This document shows, piece by piece, positions 34,903 to 45,329 of a DNA stretch of 64,000 nt. Position numbers and translations under genes: made by a program. Each line of letters opens with the position of its first letter. Within the stretch, counting starts at the first letter, position 1. The DNA lies in the NCBI GenBank assembly GCA_947259225.1, contig CAMYLK010000006.1, positions 88,309 to 152,308 of the forward strand. The letters run 5' to 3'. The stretch comes from an uncultured Desulfobulbaceae bacterium (GTDB lineage Bacteria > Desulfobacterota > Desulfobulbia > Desulfobulbales > Desulfobulbaceae). The notes under the pieces are model-generated. The model saw nothing but the letters and a program-made list of their open reading frames with translations. It was not told where the DNA came from and made no database searches.

Positions 34903-36861
34903 TCATCGTGCAATTACTCTGTCGTATTTTCGTATCGTGTTTTCACCGTTAATAATTCTGGCTGTTGAAAAATCCTCATGGACTTCATTAATCTGAAGTA
35001 TTCCGAGTATATCCGGATCCGGTTCTACCATCACGCCGGTTACAGGATGCTTGAACGGAGGTGTATCACGGTAAACGGTGAACCAGCTATAAGGTATAAT
35101 CCCCTCCTTTGTTCCAAGATCAAGGATGACCTCTTTGTCCTTTAGATCTGTAACCAGTCCTTTGGTTAAGGGAAAATCAGAGTTAAATTTGCGGGCAAGT
35201 TTCATGAGAAGTAAATCCAGGTCTTCCGGTGAGACAAACTTTCCGAACACATCATGGGAAGCAATAATTTTTGAAGTCTCTGGGTCCGACAGCCTGGCAA
35301 TGATTTCCACATGACCCGGATAAAATTTAACAGTTCCGGTAAGCTCGGCATTTATAGAAAATTGGGTAAGGGGAGATAACGATGTTGTGATATGGTCTAT
35401 AATATGGAATCGTTTCTGCTCTGCAAGAAGGGAAAACAGTTTGCCTGAGACATCCGGATCCGGTGGTTCGACGTTCCCTTGCTGGTCGAATTTCCTGATG
35501 GAGATACTCATGCGGGAGTCAGGCTGGTCAATTTTTCTCACCAGACGAGTAATTGTAAATTTTTGGTCGGTCTTGTTCCCGTGTTGGTCAAAAGCGATAA
35601 AATGGAACTTGTTGTCGCCTACCGTCAGTTTTTTCAGTAAAGAGAAAAAAACTTTCTTCCCTGTTCTATGAAGAATCGGTTCAGTGTTGACAAAGATCGA
35701 ATGAATATCAGAAGAATCAGATATTCTCACGTTGAAAAGGATTGACTCCTGGAATGTTTTCTGTTCACTGACGAGGCCTTCCAGCCTGATGGCCGGTGGA
35801 ACAGTATCTTCCGGTGAGGGTCGACTTGAAGGTGGTAAATCATTCTGGTCTTCCGCGGTTTCCTTTTTATTGACGCCGTCCGGTACAAGCTCGTTATCCT
35901 GCAGAGTTACCTGCGTCACGTTCCCGGCACGGTCTCTTGCTGCAACTGTAAATGGTCCTGTCGGTTGCGCGAACTTGAAATTATACCTTTTGTGTACATC
36001 TGCTATGGGCCAATTGCGTCCGTTTACTATCAATGATCTCAAACCACCTTTGTCACTTGCAGTTCCCCGGATGACCACTTCATTACCCCTGACTTCAGTT
36101 TCCATTATCTCAATAAGGGGGCCGAGCCTATCACAGAATATCTGCAGTTGTTTTTCAGCTACATTGTCACCCAGATCGGTTGCTCTGATCGAAATACTAT
36201 TTTCACCTTCATCGAGGAGCAATTCTGCAGTGAAGACATGACTTCGTATTGCAGGTTCAAGGGGAAAATACTGATCCTGAACCTGAAAGGAAGCAATGTA
36301 GTTATCATCCCGGGCAACACCTTTGACAGATTTTGTGAAACTTCTGGTCACCTCTTTGGTTGTGCTGGTTTCGAGAAAGAGTTCCGGAGCGGAAAGATCC
36401 ACCTCATCCTTTGCTATTTTTGCGGCCCTTGCCTTGTTAAGATAATAAATGGCTTTTGCACTCGAGGCGCTATCGAGGGAATATTCAAGCTCCTTTATAG
36501 CTTTCGTATACTCCTGGCGTTGGAAATGGATAATACCCAGTTCACGATGGGGAAAATAATCAATATTTGTGGTATCGTTTATAACCGACTGCCACTGGTC
36601 AAAGTCGTTACCCTTGATTGCCTTTTGCAAAACTTTCTCAGCCTTTCTGTACATTCTTTCTTCTGAAAGTAAGAGAGCATGTTCGAATAGATTCCACCAG
36701 ATATCTTGGGAGTTATTGATTGCCATCCCTGGTTTTTTTTGAATGGTAGGTGTGTGTTCGCCTTTATTAACGGTACATCCGGAAACATTAAGGAATAAGG
36801 CCAAGAGGATGGTACTGGGTAATAATATATAGAAACGAGTATTTAATAATATTGTTAACAT
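34903..36861 (-). CDS. Large lipoprotein: TPR-like region, Ig-like domains, CsgG/FlgT-like C-terminus
   Basis: 652 residues from ATG 36861, 8 nt after the FAD-reductase stop (a TTG at 36900 would overlap that gene). A lipobox ends VSG-C29, so the protein is likely anchored in the outer membrane. About residues 50-150 hold TPR-like helices (HRELGIIHFQRQEYTKAIKE). Two Ig-like beta modules follow (SISIRATDLGDNVAEKQLQI; FTVAARDRAGNVTQVTLQ; later FHFIAFDQHGNKTDQKFTI). The C-terminus (EVILDLGTKEGIIPYSWFTV, then GILQINEVHEDFSTARI) looks like the C-terminal barrel of FlgT/CsgG-type proteins. Probably a surface assembly or secretion accessory; no direct functional evidence. It ends the FAD-reductase/TerC run. 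Confidence 0.7.
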   Translation of the reverse strand: MLTILLNTRFYILLPSTILLALFLNVSGCTVNKGEHTPTIQKKPGMAINNSQDIWWNLFEHALLLSEERMYRKAEKVLQKAIKGNDFDQWQSVINDTTNIDYFPHRELGIIHFQRQEYTKAIKELEYSLDSASSAKAIYYLNKARAAKIAKDEVDLSAPELFLETSTTKEVTRSFTKSVKGVARDDNYIASFQVQDQYFPLEPAIRSHVFTAELLLDEGENSISIRATDLGDNVAEKQLQIFCDRLGPLIEIMETEVRGNEVVIRGTASDKGGLRSLIVNGRNWPIADVHKRYNFKFAQPTGPFTVAARDRAGNVTQVTLQDNELVPDGVNKKETAEDQNDLPPSSRPSPEDTVPPAIRLEGLVSEQKTFQESILFNVRISDSSDIHSIFVNTEPILHRTGKKVFFSLLKKLTVGDNKFHFIAFDQHGNKTDQKFTITRLVRKIDQPDSRMSISIRKFDQQGNVEPPDPDVSGKLFSLLAEQKRFHIIDHITTSLSPLTQFSINAELTGTVKFYPGHVEIIARLSDPETSKIIASHDVFGKFVSPEDLDLLLMKLARKFNSDFPLTKGLVTDLKDKEVILDLGTKEGIIPYSWFTVYRDTPPFKHPVTGVMVEPDPDILGILQINEVHEDFSTARIINGENTIRKYDRVIAR

Positions 36862-36868
36862 GCCATAT

Positions 36869-37903
36869 CTACATGGAAAGCTGTTTCTGGAAATCAACAA
36901 CCTTAAGCCGGATCATAAGGATGAGTGTTTCCATTAACAGTGAACATGCGGTTTTGTTTTTGGAGGAAATATCAACAATACGTTCGTGCCTCATCTTTTT
37001 TTTAGCCATCTGATTTATTTCATCGGCGGGATAGTCTGGATCAATAATTTTTCTGGCAACAGCTTCGCCGGAGACAATGGCTGGATGTATTCCTTCTCCT
37101 GTCAGGCCGGAAGCCAGTCCCGCTGCATCACCGACCAGCCATGTCCCGTCAAAGCTGTACCCCCGGTAATCATAGTTAATAAGTTCCGCCCTGGCCTGTT
37201 TTCCGGCAAGGTCAAAGCCCCTGGAGCCAGCCCACTGGATAAGCTGATTTTTCAGCCTGGATGGAGTGCGTTTATCTCGGCTTCCGTAGGCACCAATGGA
37301 TATTGAATCCCGGTGTGGAAATATCCAGCCGTAACCGTTTCCAAAATAACCGTTATCGAGGTGCCATTCCATATATTTGTATTGACCAGGTATCTGATAG
37401 TTAATGCCAATGCCGAGCCTGGCGGTAGGAATGCCCAGGCAACGTCGGACGAGTGAAGTGCTTCCATCTGCTCCGACAAGATGATCACACCTGAGCCGGA
37501 TTTGTTTTCCTCTGTCATTTGTTGCCGTGACAATCCTGTTATCCACATTATTGACATACCATCCGTTCCTGATATGAGCACCTTTGCTGCGCGCGTCGGC
37601 CATCATCCATTGACCAAGATTCAGCCGGTTGACTGTCGCAATTACCGGGTGCTTACTTCGGAACGAGAAATTTTGAAAATTTGAAAAAATTTTTTGCTCA
37701 TGAAAGGTTCGCTCAATTAATTGTTCTGGAATTCTCTGAATAAACCCGTGCCAGGTTATCCCCCCGGCACAAACTTTGGGGCCAAGAGTTTTTTTCCGCT
37801 CCATGAGCAGGACATGAACTCCTGCTTCAGCCAGGAGGCTGGCACATGACAGTCCCCCCGGCCCCCCACCGAGGATGATGACATCAAAAAATTCCATGCC
37901 CAT
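36869..37903 (-). CDS. FAD-dependent oxidoreductase, geranylgeranyl-reductase family
   Basis: 344 residues. The FAD-binding Rossmann motif is FDVIILGGGPGGLSCASLLAEAG; ME-RKKTLGPKVCAGGIT matches the conserved Cys-containing segment of geranylgeranyl-reductase-like flavoproteins; the second FAD motif is GTWLVGDAAGLASGLTGEGI. Such enzymes reduce isoprenoid double bonds in lipids or quinones, or act as epoxidase-like flavoproteins. It starts 7 nt after the TerC gene and precedes a lipoprotein gene by 8 nt, implying one transcript. The substrate is unknown. Start ATG 37903; ATG 37897 is equally possible. Confidence 0.82.
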   Translation of the reverse strand: MGMEFFDVIILGGGPGGLSCASLLAEAGVHVLLMERKKTLGPKVCAGGITWHGFIQRIPEQLIERTFHEQKIFSNFQNFSFRSKHPVIATVNRLNLGQWMMADARSKGAHIRNGWYVNNVDNRIVTATNDRGKQIRLRCDHLVGADGSTSLVRRCLGIPTARLGIGINYQIPGQYKYMEWHLDNGYFGNGYGWIFPHRDSISIGAYGSRDKRTPSRLKNQLIQWAGSRGFDLAGKQARAELINYDYRGYSFDGTWLVGDAAGLASGLTGEGIHPAIVSGEAVARKIIDPDYPADEINQMAKKKMRHERIVDISSKNKTACSLLMETLILMIRLKVVDFQKQLSM

Positions 37904-37910
37904 ATTTCAG

Positions 37911-38672
37911 TCAGCTGTTTTCATGAGCGCTCTGTTTAGGAGAATGCAGCTTGACAGGCTGTACGGCTCGTTTGCGAAGCTTCATGTTGAGCACTTCCAC
38001 AAAGACCGAAAAAGCCATTGCAAAATATATGTATCCCTTGGGGATATGCAGGCCAAACCCTTCTGCAACAAGGGCAGTGCCGATCAAAAGAAGAAAACTG
38101 AGTGCCAGGATCTTGAAGGTGGGATGGTCCTCGACAAATCTGCTTACCGTTCCACTGAGAAAGATCATGAATGCGACTGCAATTATAATCGCGATGACCA
38201 TGACAGGGAGATCGTCAGCAAGGCCGATCGCCGTAATGACCGAATCGAGGGAAAAAACAATATCAAAAAGCATTATCTGGAAAATAACGCTCCCAAAGGT
38301 CAATGTTGCTTTGCCGGCACCGATTATATGTTCTTCCTCCCCCTCCAGGCTGGCATCAATTTCAAGGGTGCTTTTGAAAATAAGAAACAGTCCGCCTCCG
38401 ATAAGTATGAGGTCACTTCCGGAAATTTCTCTACTGAGTATTGTAAACAGTGGTTCTGTAAGGCGCATGACAAGTGTGATGGAGAAAAGAAGGGCAATGC
38501 GCATGAGCATTGCCATGACCAGGCCTATCGTCCTTCCCTTTGCCTGTTGATGGGGGGGGAGACGACCGGCAAGGATCGCGATAAAAATTATATTGTCTAC
38601 GCCAAGAACTATTTCAAGGAGGGTCAGTGAGACGAGTGCCATCCAGGCCTCGGGTGAATATATCAGTTCCAT
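37911..38672 (-). CDS. TerC-family integral membrane protein
   Basis: 253 residues with about seven membrane helices. Two related motifs, LLEIVLGVDNIIFIAILAGR near the N-terminus and FDIVFSLDSVITAIGL near residue 140, carry the acidic residues in membrane helices that mark TerC/Alx-type proteins. Relatives export or handle Mn2+ and are linked to tellurite tolerance and metallation of secreted proteins. First gene of a minus-strand run with the FAD reductase. The upstream 588-nt region toward purA holds its promoter, which I cannot place. Start ATG 38672. Confidence 0.9.
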   Translation of the reverse strand: MELIYSPEAWMALVSLTLLEIVLGVDNIIFIAILAGRLPPHQQAKGRTIGLVMAMLMRIALLFSITLVMRLTEPLFTILSREISGSDLILIGGGLFLIFKSTLEIDASLEGEEEHIIGAGKATLTFGSVIFQIMLFDIVFSLDSVITAIGLADDLPVMVIAIIIAVAFMIFLSGTVSRFVEDHPTFKILALSFLLLIGTALVAEGFGLHIPKGYIYFAMAFSVFVEVLNMKLRKRAVQPVKLHSPKQSAHENS

Positions 38673-39029
38673 AGCACCTCGTAATATTATACAGGCAGGC
38701 AGGGAATGTTAACCTGCAGTGCCCTGGGTTAAGTTGATGATGTAAGTTGACTGTTGGTGGCCCCGTACAAAGTTAAAATGTCATAGCAGGTACAATCTGC
38801 AATTATTGCAATGTGCATGAAGTCAGTCGTCAGTTGAGCAATAATTACATTCAGCCTTTTCCGTAAGCCGCCAGTTTACTTTTCCCACATAAAATTTATA
38901 ATTATCGCAAAGAGGGGTGAAATGCAAGGAAGTCCGGGCATCATGGAAAGCTAAACCTAATGGGCATCTGTTTTGCAAAATGGTGTATATAAAAAATCTG
39001 GCTTGTTTTGGAAATGAAATGTATGGGAT
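38673..39029. other. Intergenic region between terC and the purA promoter
   Basis: About 350 bases with no open frame of note and no RNA gene seen. It must contain the promoter of the divergent TerC operon. It is AT-rich near its right end, with several short A/T runs. Confidence 0.5.
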
Positions 39030-39058
39030 TTGACTTTTTTAAAATCCTCTGCTATATT
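39030..39058 (+). promoter_or_regulatory. Sigma-70 promoter of purA with long leader
   Basis: TTGACT (39030-39035), a 17-nt spacer and TATATT (39053-39058) make a near-consensus promoter. The predicted start of transcription (~39065) leaves a leader of ~195 nt before purA. The leader has a hairpin (UGAAUGA against UCGUUCA, ~39192-39215) followed by a T-rich stretch ahead of the purA Shine-Dalgarno, which could attenuate, but no known riboswitch is recognised. Confidence 0.65.
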
Positions 39059-39194
39059 TTTTTGGTTTTGGGCATGATTATCTCGCCTTACGCAAGAATG
39101 ATCGCCCTTTTCTTTTATAATACAGAATATTATTGAATTTGTCGGCCTTGTAAAGAACCACTCCGCCGACTGTTGTGCAGTATAAAATGGTTGA

Positions 39195-40568
<1,374 letters not shown>

Positions 40569-40691
40569 TCAGATACCATGACCTGTTAAAATACGTATTA
40601 ATAATAATGTTATCAAAAGAGAGCTTGATTTCCAGGAGAAGGTCCCGGGAAAAAATAAAAGGCTCTGTTTATAATTGGAGGATAAGGAATT

Positions 40692-40970
40692 ATGGCTCGT
40701 ATAACAGTTGAAGACTGTCTGGCTAAGGTGGGAGATGACAACCGTTTTGCTCTTGTACACCTGGCCGTGGAGCGAATTCGTCAGCATCGTGAAGGTGAAC
40801 CGTTTCTGCTTAAGGGGAAAAACAAGGAAATAGTAATGACCCTTCGTGAAATTGCTTCAGGTGAAGTAACCTTTGACAATATCCAGGATCTCCCCCGTCT
40901 TCGCAAAGAAAGCCTCAAGGGGACCGAGGAAGACCAGGAAACTGATGGGACTGAAGAAGGTGTTGGGTAA
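40692..40970 (+). CDS. rpoZ: RNA polymerase omega subunit
   Basis: 92 residues. [31 protein letters not shown] is the conserved N-terminal core that wraps the beta-prime C-terminus; [27 protein letters not shown] completes the Rpb6-like fold. The acidic tail ([13 protein letters not shown]) is ordinary for omega. GGAGG precedes the ATG by about 9 nt. Position just before dnaJ is not the common rpoZ-spoT or gmk-rpoZ context but is plausible in Desulfobacterota. Confidence 0.93.
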   Translation: MARITVEDCLAKVGDDNRFALVHLAVERIRQHREGEPFLLKGKNKEIVMTLREIASGEVTFDNIQDLPRLRKESLKGTEEDQETDGTEEGVG

Positions 40971-41029
40971 TATGTCGTTGATATTGCTGAATTTTATGTT
41001 ACGGTTAATGAAGAGATCGTAGATATTTC

Positions 41030-42166
41030 ATGAGCAGAGATTATTACGAAATACTGGGTGTGCCCGTGGAGGCCAGTGCAGCTGATATAAAAAAATCGTA
41101 TCGAAAGCTGGCCATGAAGTATCATCCCGACCGCAATCCTGGTGATACTGAAGCAGAATCCATGTTCAAGGAAGCTGCAGAAGCTTACGAGGTACTTTCG
41201 GATGTTCAGAAAAGAAGAATTTATGACACTTACGGACATGAAGGTCTGAAAAGCAGCGGATACAGTGGCCCGGGTACTGCGGAAGATATTTTTTCCAGTA
41301 TCAACGATCTTTTTGGTGATCTGTTCGGGTTTGGAGGCCGCAGTCGTCAACGTGACCCGAATGCACCTGTTCCCGGGGATGATCTGCGCTATGACATGGA
41401 AATTTCCTTCATGGATGCTGTTCACGGCACTGCAAAAGAAGTTGAAGTAACCAAACGGGAAACTTGCTGGACCTGTGAAGGGTCAGGCGCTCGTCCCGGT
41501 TATAAGCCGCAGGTATGCCCGAGTTGTCGTGGCCGTGGCCAGGTGATTCGCTCACAGGGTTTCTTTCAGGTCAGTTCAACATGTCCCCAGTGTCACGGAG
41601 CTGGCAGGATAATTACCGACCCCTGTTCAGACTGCGATGGTTCAGGTCTTGTCAATAAAACCAAAACGGTATCCATTAAAATTCCAGCGGGTGTGGATAC
41701 CGGTGCCAGGATGCGCCTCAGGGGAGAGGGTGAAGGAGGGCGCAGAGGGGGTCCTTCAGGTGACCTGTATGTTGTGATTCATGTTCAGCCACATGAATTT
41801 TTTCAGCGTGATGGTCAGATAATTTACCTCCGGTATCCTGTTTCCATGGTCAAAGCTGCACTCGGGTGTGAAGTCGAAGTCCCGACTGTTCATGGAAAGG
41901 TCATGCTGAAAATACCTGCCGGTACCCAGTCCGGGGAACATTTTACCTTGCGAAAAGAAGGCGTGCAAAGTTTAAGGGGAACTGGAAAAGGTGATATGGT
42001 TGTTGAAGTTCAGGTCCAGACACCTGTCAAGCTTACAAAGCATCAGAAAGAGCTTTTGAAAGAATTTGATGAGCACTGCGAGGAAGAGGAAGGATTTTTG
42101 TCACGTTTGTTTCACGGGAATTTTGGACAGAGCAGTAAAAAACATCAATCGGGAGATGCAAAGTAA
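41030..42166 (+). CDS. dnaJ: Chaperone DnaJ
   Basis: 378 residues, normal length. J domain (1-70) with [10 protein letters not shown]; a Gly/Phe-rich linker that is short; the zinc domain with all four CxxCxGxG repeats ([32 protein letters not shown]); then two beta C-terminal domains. It stimulates DnaK ATPase and binds unfolded protein. DnaK and GrpE are not in the window. moaC begins at the base after its stop, so these two are transcriptionally linked although functionally unrelated. Confidence 0.96.
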   Translation: MSRDYYEILGVPVEASAADIKKSYRKLAMKYHPDRNPGDTEAESMFKEAAEAYEVLSDVQKRRIYDTYGHEGLKSSGYSGPGTAEDIFSSINDLFGDLFGFGGRSRQRDPNAPVPGDDLRYDMEISFMDAVHGTAKEVEVTKRETCWTCEGSGARPGYKPQVCPSCRGRGQVIRSQGFFQVSSTCPQCHGAGRIITDPCSDCDGSGLVNKTKTVSIKIPAGVDTGARMRLRGEGEGGRRGGPSGDLYVVIHVQPHEFFQRDGQIIYLRYPVSMVKAALGCEVEVPTVHGKVMLKIPAGTQSGEHFTLRKEGVQSLRGTGKGDMVVEVQVQTPVKLTKHQKELLKEFDEHCEEEEGFLSRLFHGNFGQSSKKHQSGDAK

Positions 42167-42652
42167 ATGTCCCGGGAAACCCGTTTTTCCCATTTTGATA
42201 CAGCCGGTAATGCCATAATGGTAGATATCGGCACCAAGAAAGAAACTGAGCGTCGGGCTGTAGCGGCAGGCAGGGTAGAGATGAAACCCGAGACCTGCAG
42301 GATGGTTCGTGAAGGTACGACAGCAAAAGGCGACGCCCTGGGGGTTGCAAGGATAGCCGGTATCATGGCGGCAAAAAAAGTTGACAGTCTTGTTCCTCTT
42401 TGTCATCCTCTTGCAGTGACAAGTGTTAATATTGATTTTACTTTTGAAGAGGACGGCAGGTCGATAGGTATTGAGGCAACTGTTGGAATTAAAGGTAAAA
42501 CCGGAGTGGAAATGGAGGCGCTGACCGCAGTGTCGGTCGCCGCTCTCACGCTCTACGACATGTGCAAGGCTGTAGATAAGAATATAATTATCTCCGATAT
42601 CCGCTTGTTGAAAAAAAGCGGTGGAAAAAGCGGAGATTTTGTCAGAGAATAG
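42167..42652 (+). CDS. moaC: Cyclic pyranopterin monophosphate synthase MoaC
   Basis: 161 residues. Signatures: [59 protein letters not shown] (active-site Glu-x-x-Thr region) and [17 protein letters not shown]. MoaC with MoaA converts GTP to cPMP, the first step of molybdopterin synthesis, needed for Mo/W oxidoreductases of anaerobic respiration. It starts directly after the dnaJ stop. Length matches E. coli MoaC (161). Confidence 0.96.
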   Translation: MSRETRFSHFDTAGNAIMVDIGTKKETERRAVAAGRVEMKPETCRMVREGTTAKGDALGVARIAGIMAAKKVDSLVPLCHPLAVTSVNIDFTFEEDGRSIGIEATVGIKGKTGVEMEALTAVSVAALTLYDMCKAVDKNIIISDIRLLKKSGGKSGDFVRE

Positions 42653-42704
42653 TAGCGAGAAATCACAAAGCTTGCGGGGAGAATCTGTTTAGCGGAGAAC
42701 GACC

Positions 42705-43067
42705 ATGGATGATAAACAACTAGAGAAATTTAAGAATCAGCTTGAAGACATGAAAGACAAGATCATGAATGATGTGGAGCAGACTCTTAATGATATGACA
42801 ACCCAGACTGGTAACATACCCGATCCTAACGATCGCGCTACAGTCGAATCTGATCGTAACTTCGAGCTGCGAATTCGTGACCGCGAACGCAAACTGATGA
42901 ACAAGGTCGAAGAAGCGCTTGGCAGGATCGATGAAGGGGAGTATGGCATTTGTGAAGGCTGTGGTGAAGATATTGCTGTAAAAAGACTGGAAGCCAGACC
43001 GGTCGCCAAGTACTGCATTGACTGCAAAACAAAACAGGAACAGCAGGAGAAGGCACAGGGCCGGTAG
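42705..43067 (+). CDS. DksA/TraR-type RNA polymerase-binding zinc-finger protein
   Basis: 120 residues. An N-terminal coiled coil (about 5-85) with NDRATVESDRNFELRIRDRE, then the four-Cys zinc finger ICEGCGEDIAVKRL...YCIDCKTKQEQ (C-x2-C-x17-C-x2-C). The coiled-coil tip carries Asp residues as DksA needs to enter the RNAP secondary channel with ppGpp. The length fits the shorter DksA group. GGAGAA precedes the ATG. galT follows after 6 nt. Whether it is the major DksA or a paralogue cannot be decided here. Confidence 0.88.
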   Translation: MDDKQLEKFKNQLEDMKDKIMNDVEQTLNDMTTQTGNIPDPNDRATVESDRNFELRIRDRERKLMNKVEEALGRIDEGEYGICEGCGEDIAVKRLEARPVAKYCIDCKTKQEQQEKAQGR

Positions 43068-43073
43068 ACCTCA

Positions 43074-44072
43074 ATGCCCGAATTACGGAAAGATCCTGTC
43101 CTGGGACGCTGGATCATTATTTCAAAAGAACGAAGTAAGAGACCTACGGACTTTATCATTGAAGAGTATAAGTCCAGCGGCGGATTTTGCCCTCTTTGCC
43201 CCGGGAATGAAAAAACCACTCCCAACGAAGTTCTTGTCCTTGGACGTGAACCGGGATTACCTTCAAATTCATCCAGGTGGCAGGTGAGGGTAGTTCCAAA
43301 CAAGTTTCCGGCTCTTGTTATCGAAGGAGAACTGGAAAAGGAAGGCGAAGGACTGTATGACCGGATGAACGGTATTGGAGCCCATGAGGTCATTGTCGAA
43401 AGCCCCAACCATGATGATCGCTTTGCGTTCCTCCCCCCGGAGCAGATGCTCCTTATTTTTCAAGCTTTCCGCAGCAGAATAAATGACCTGTCACGGGATG
43501 AGCGGTTCAGTTACGTGATGGTTTTCAAAAATTACGGAAGGGCAGCCGGGGCTTCCCTGGAACATCCGCATTCGCAGCTTGTAGCATTGCCTATTCTGCC
43601 GCGCATGGTAACCTCTGAGCTCGAGGGCACCCTTTCCTATTATAAGTATAAGGACCGCTGCATTTATTGTGATATTATCCGCCAGGAGATACAGCAGGAT
43701 ATACGTCTTGTCTGTCAGAATGATCACTATGTTACCCTGACCCCCTTTGCTCCCCGTTCACCATTTGAGATGTGGATTCTACCCAAAAAACACAGTTCTT
43801 CCTTTACGGATGTAAACGAGGAGTCCTTACAGGGCCTTGTAGATATCTTTTCGGAAAGCCTGCAGCGTTTGGATCTCTGTATTCCGAATGTTCCGTATAA
43901 TTTCGTTCTTCATACACAGCCCCTTCGTTCAGAACCCTTGGAACATTATCACTGGCACTTTGAAATTGTGCCAAAATTAACGAGCATTGCAGGTTTTGAG
44001 TGGGGTTCAGGTTTTTATATCAATCCCATGCCCCCTGAAGATACCTGCCGGTATCTGAAGGATGCAATGTAG
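43074..44072 (+). CDS. galT: Galactose-1-phosphate uridylyltransferase
   Basis: 332 residues of the HIT superfamily. The zinc-site cysteines are FCPLCPGNEK and CIYCDII; the active site is AGASLEHPHSQLVALPILP, in which the second His forms the uridylyl intermediate; the C-terminal SEPLEHYHWHFEIVP supplies further ligands. GalT exchanges UDP between glucose and galactose 1-phosphates in the Leloir pathway. No galK or galE nearby; in such anaerobes the enzyme may work on other hexose 1-phosphates (ADP-sugar type variants exist), so the nucleotide specificity is open. It is flanked by a DksA-like gene and a lone receiver. Confidence 0.88.
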   Translation: MPELRKDPVLGRWIIISKERSKRPTDFIIEEYKSSGGFCPLCPGNEKTTPNEVLVLGREPGLPSNSSRWQVRVVPNKFPALVIEGELEKEGEGLYDRMNGIGAHEVIVESPNHDDRFAFLPPEQMLLIFQAFRSRINDLSRDERFSYVMVFKNYGRAAGASLEHPHSQLVALPILPRMVTSELEGTLSYYKYKDRCIYCDIIRQEIQQDIRLVCQNDHYVTLTPFAPRSPFEMWILPKKHSSSFTDVNEESLQGLVDIFSESLQRLDLCIPNVPYNFVLHTQPLRSEPLEHYHWHFEIVPKLTSIAGFEWGSGFYINPMPPEDTCRYLKDAM

Positions 44073-44081
44073 GAGGCTCAA

Positions 44082-44438
44082 GTGGATAAAAGGCGTATTC
44101 TTCTGGTCGATGATGAAGAGGGAATTCAACTGCTCTATCGGGAAGAGTTTGAAGACGAGGGGTATGAAGTTGTTTCAGCCTACAATGGTGACGAGGCTCT
44201 GGAAAAATTCAAACAGGAACCACCTGACCTGGTAATACTTGATATCAATATGCCGGGCATGAGTGGAATAGAAGTCTTAAGAAGAATGAAAGAAATCAAT
44301 CCAGACCTCCCGGTTGTTCTCAGTTCAGCATATCAAGAGTACAAGCAGGATTTCGGCACCTGGGCCTCTGAGGATTATATTGTGAAGTCTGCTAATATGG
44401 ATGAACTGAAAGAAGCAGTCAGGAAAAATCTCAAGTAA
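44082..44438 (+). CDS. Single-domain response regulator (CheY-like receiver)
   Basis: 118 residues, only a receiver domain. Acidic pocket at RILLVDDEEGIQ, phospho-Asp in LVILDINMPGMSG, and the signalling Thr/Ser-Lys pair in VLSSAY and YIVKSAN. GTG start preceded by AGGAGG at 6 nt spacing. No output domain or adjacent kinase, so it probably relays to a hybrid kinase or controls a protein target. The neighbours are galT (10 nt upstream) and the FolE2-like gene. Confidence 0.88.
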   Translation: MDKRRILLVDDEEGIQLLYREEFEDEGYEVVSAYNGDEALEKFKQEPPDLVILDINMPGMSGIEVLRRMKEINPDLPVVLSSAYQEYKQDFGTWASEDYIVKSANMDELKEAVRKNLK

Positions 44439-44549
44439 TCATTCACCGCTGCAACAGGAAATCCTTAACAATTATTTTCGGGCATATGCGAGTGGGTTCG
44501 GCAGTTGTCCTTATTACATCTCCTGGTTGACAAACACGCACCCCTGCAC

Positions 44550-45305
44550 ATGAAAGATATACAGAATCTTCGTGATGACCGGCGAATAAATATCCGGAAG
44601 GTCGGCGTTAAAACAATTTCCTATCCTGTAACTGTCCTGGACAAGTCACACAAGTTACAGAAAACGGTAGCAACTGTTAATATGTACGTCAATTTGCCGC
44701 ACCGGTTCAAAGGGACTCATATGAGCCGTTTTGTTGAGATACTCAACAGGTTTCGTGGCGAAATCAACCTGGGAAGTTTTCATCTCATCCTTCAGGAGAT
44801 GAAGGAACGTCTGGATGCCGAAGCATCTCACATGGAAATAGAGTTCCCATATTTTATGCAGAGGGAGACCACTCCTGAAGCTATCGGGATGGAACGGTAC
44901 GAGTGCAGGATGCATGGTTCATTGCAGGAGTGCGACGATCTGGTGATGGAAATTACCGTGCCGATTTTTCTGCCTCCATTTGTCCATGACCATGGCGGTC
45001 TGCCTCGTTCAATGGGACGATGGGGGACAGCAAGGGTTGCTGTCCGGTTTAATCACTTTATCTGGATAGAAGAAGTGATAAGCCTGGTAGAGCAGGGCAT
45101 TGTAATTGATGCTGAATTTCCGGAATCAGTAGAATCAGTTACCAGATGCCTTGGAAAGATTTTTTCTGGCCATCCGGCAATTTCATGGTTCAGCATTGCT
45201 GTGGAGAATCTGGCTGACGGGTATTCAACCTTTGCTACAATTGAAGAACAGATTGAGCAGGATGTGGAGGATTTCAGACTGATTTATCATGACCGGATGA
45301 AGTAA
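44550..45305 (+). CDS. FolE2-like T-fold protein lacking the GTP cyclohydrolase active site
   Basis: 251 residues from ATG 44550, the usual FolE2 start (MKDIQNLRDDRRINIRKVGV); an in-frame TTG at 44505 would add 15 residues. The first 130 residues follow FolE2 closely (VNLPHRFKGTHMSRFVEILN; EASHMEIEFPYF). But the region that should read L-CPCSKEIS with the catalytic Cys and then GAHNQRS is LPPFVHDHGGLPRSMGRWG (141-159). The segment with LLKRPDEK...TE (metal-ligand Glu) is deleted, and the ESIHNH His is replaced (ENLADGYSTFA, 219-229). All metal ligands I can place are gone, so GTP cyclohydrolase activity is unlikely. It may be a structural or regulatory paralogue. Confidence 0.75.
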   Translation: MKDIQNLRDDRRINIRKVGVKTISYPVTVLDKSHKLQKTVATVNMYVNLPHRFKGTHMSRFVEILNRFRGEINLGSFHLILQEMKERLDAEASHMEIEFPYFMQRETTPEAIGMERYECRMHGSLQECDDLVMEITVPIFLPPFVHDHGGLPRSMGRWGTARVAVRFNHFIWIEEVISLVEQGIVIDAEFPESVESVTRCLGKIFSGHPAISWFSIAVENLADGYSTFATIEEQIEQDVEDFRLIYHDRMK

Positions 45306-45329
45306 AATAAATAGCATACATGGAACATT

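Noticed and set aside
37951..38550. 199-codon plus-strand frame opposite terC
   Set aside because: Shadow of a membrane-protein gene with clear TerC motifs.
42737..43408. 223-codon minus-strand frame across the dksA-like and galT genes
   Set aside because: Runs antisense through two genes with clear motifs; serine/arginine-rich composition typical of shadows.
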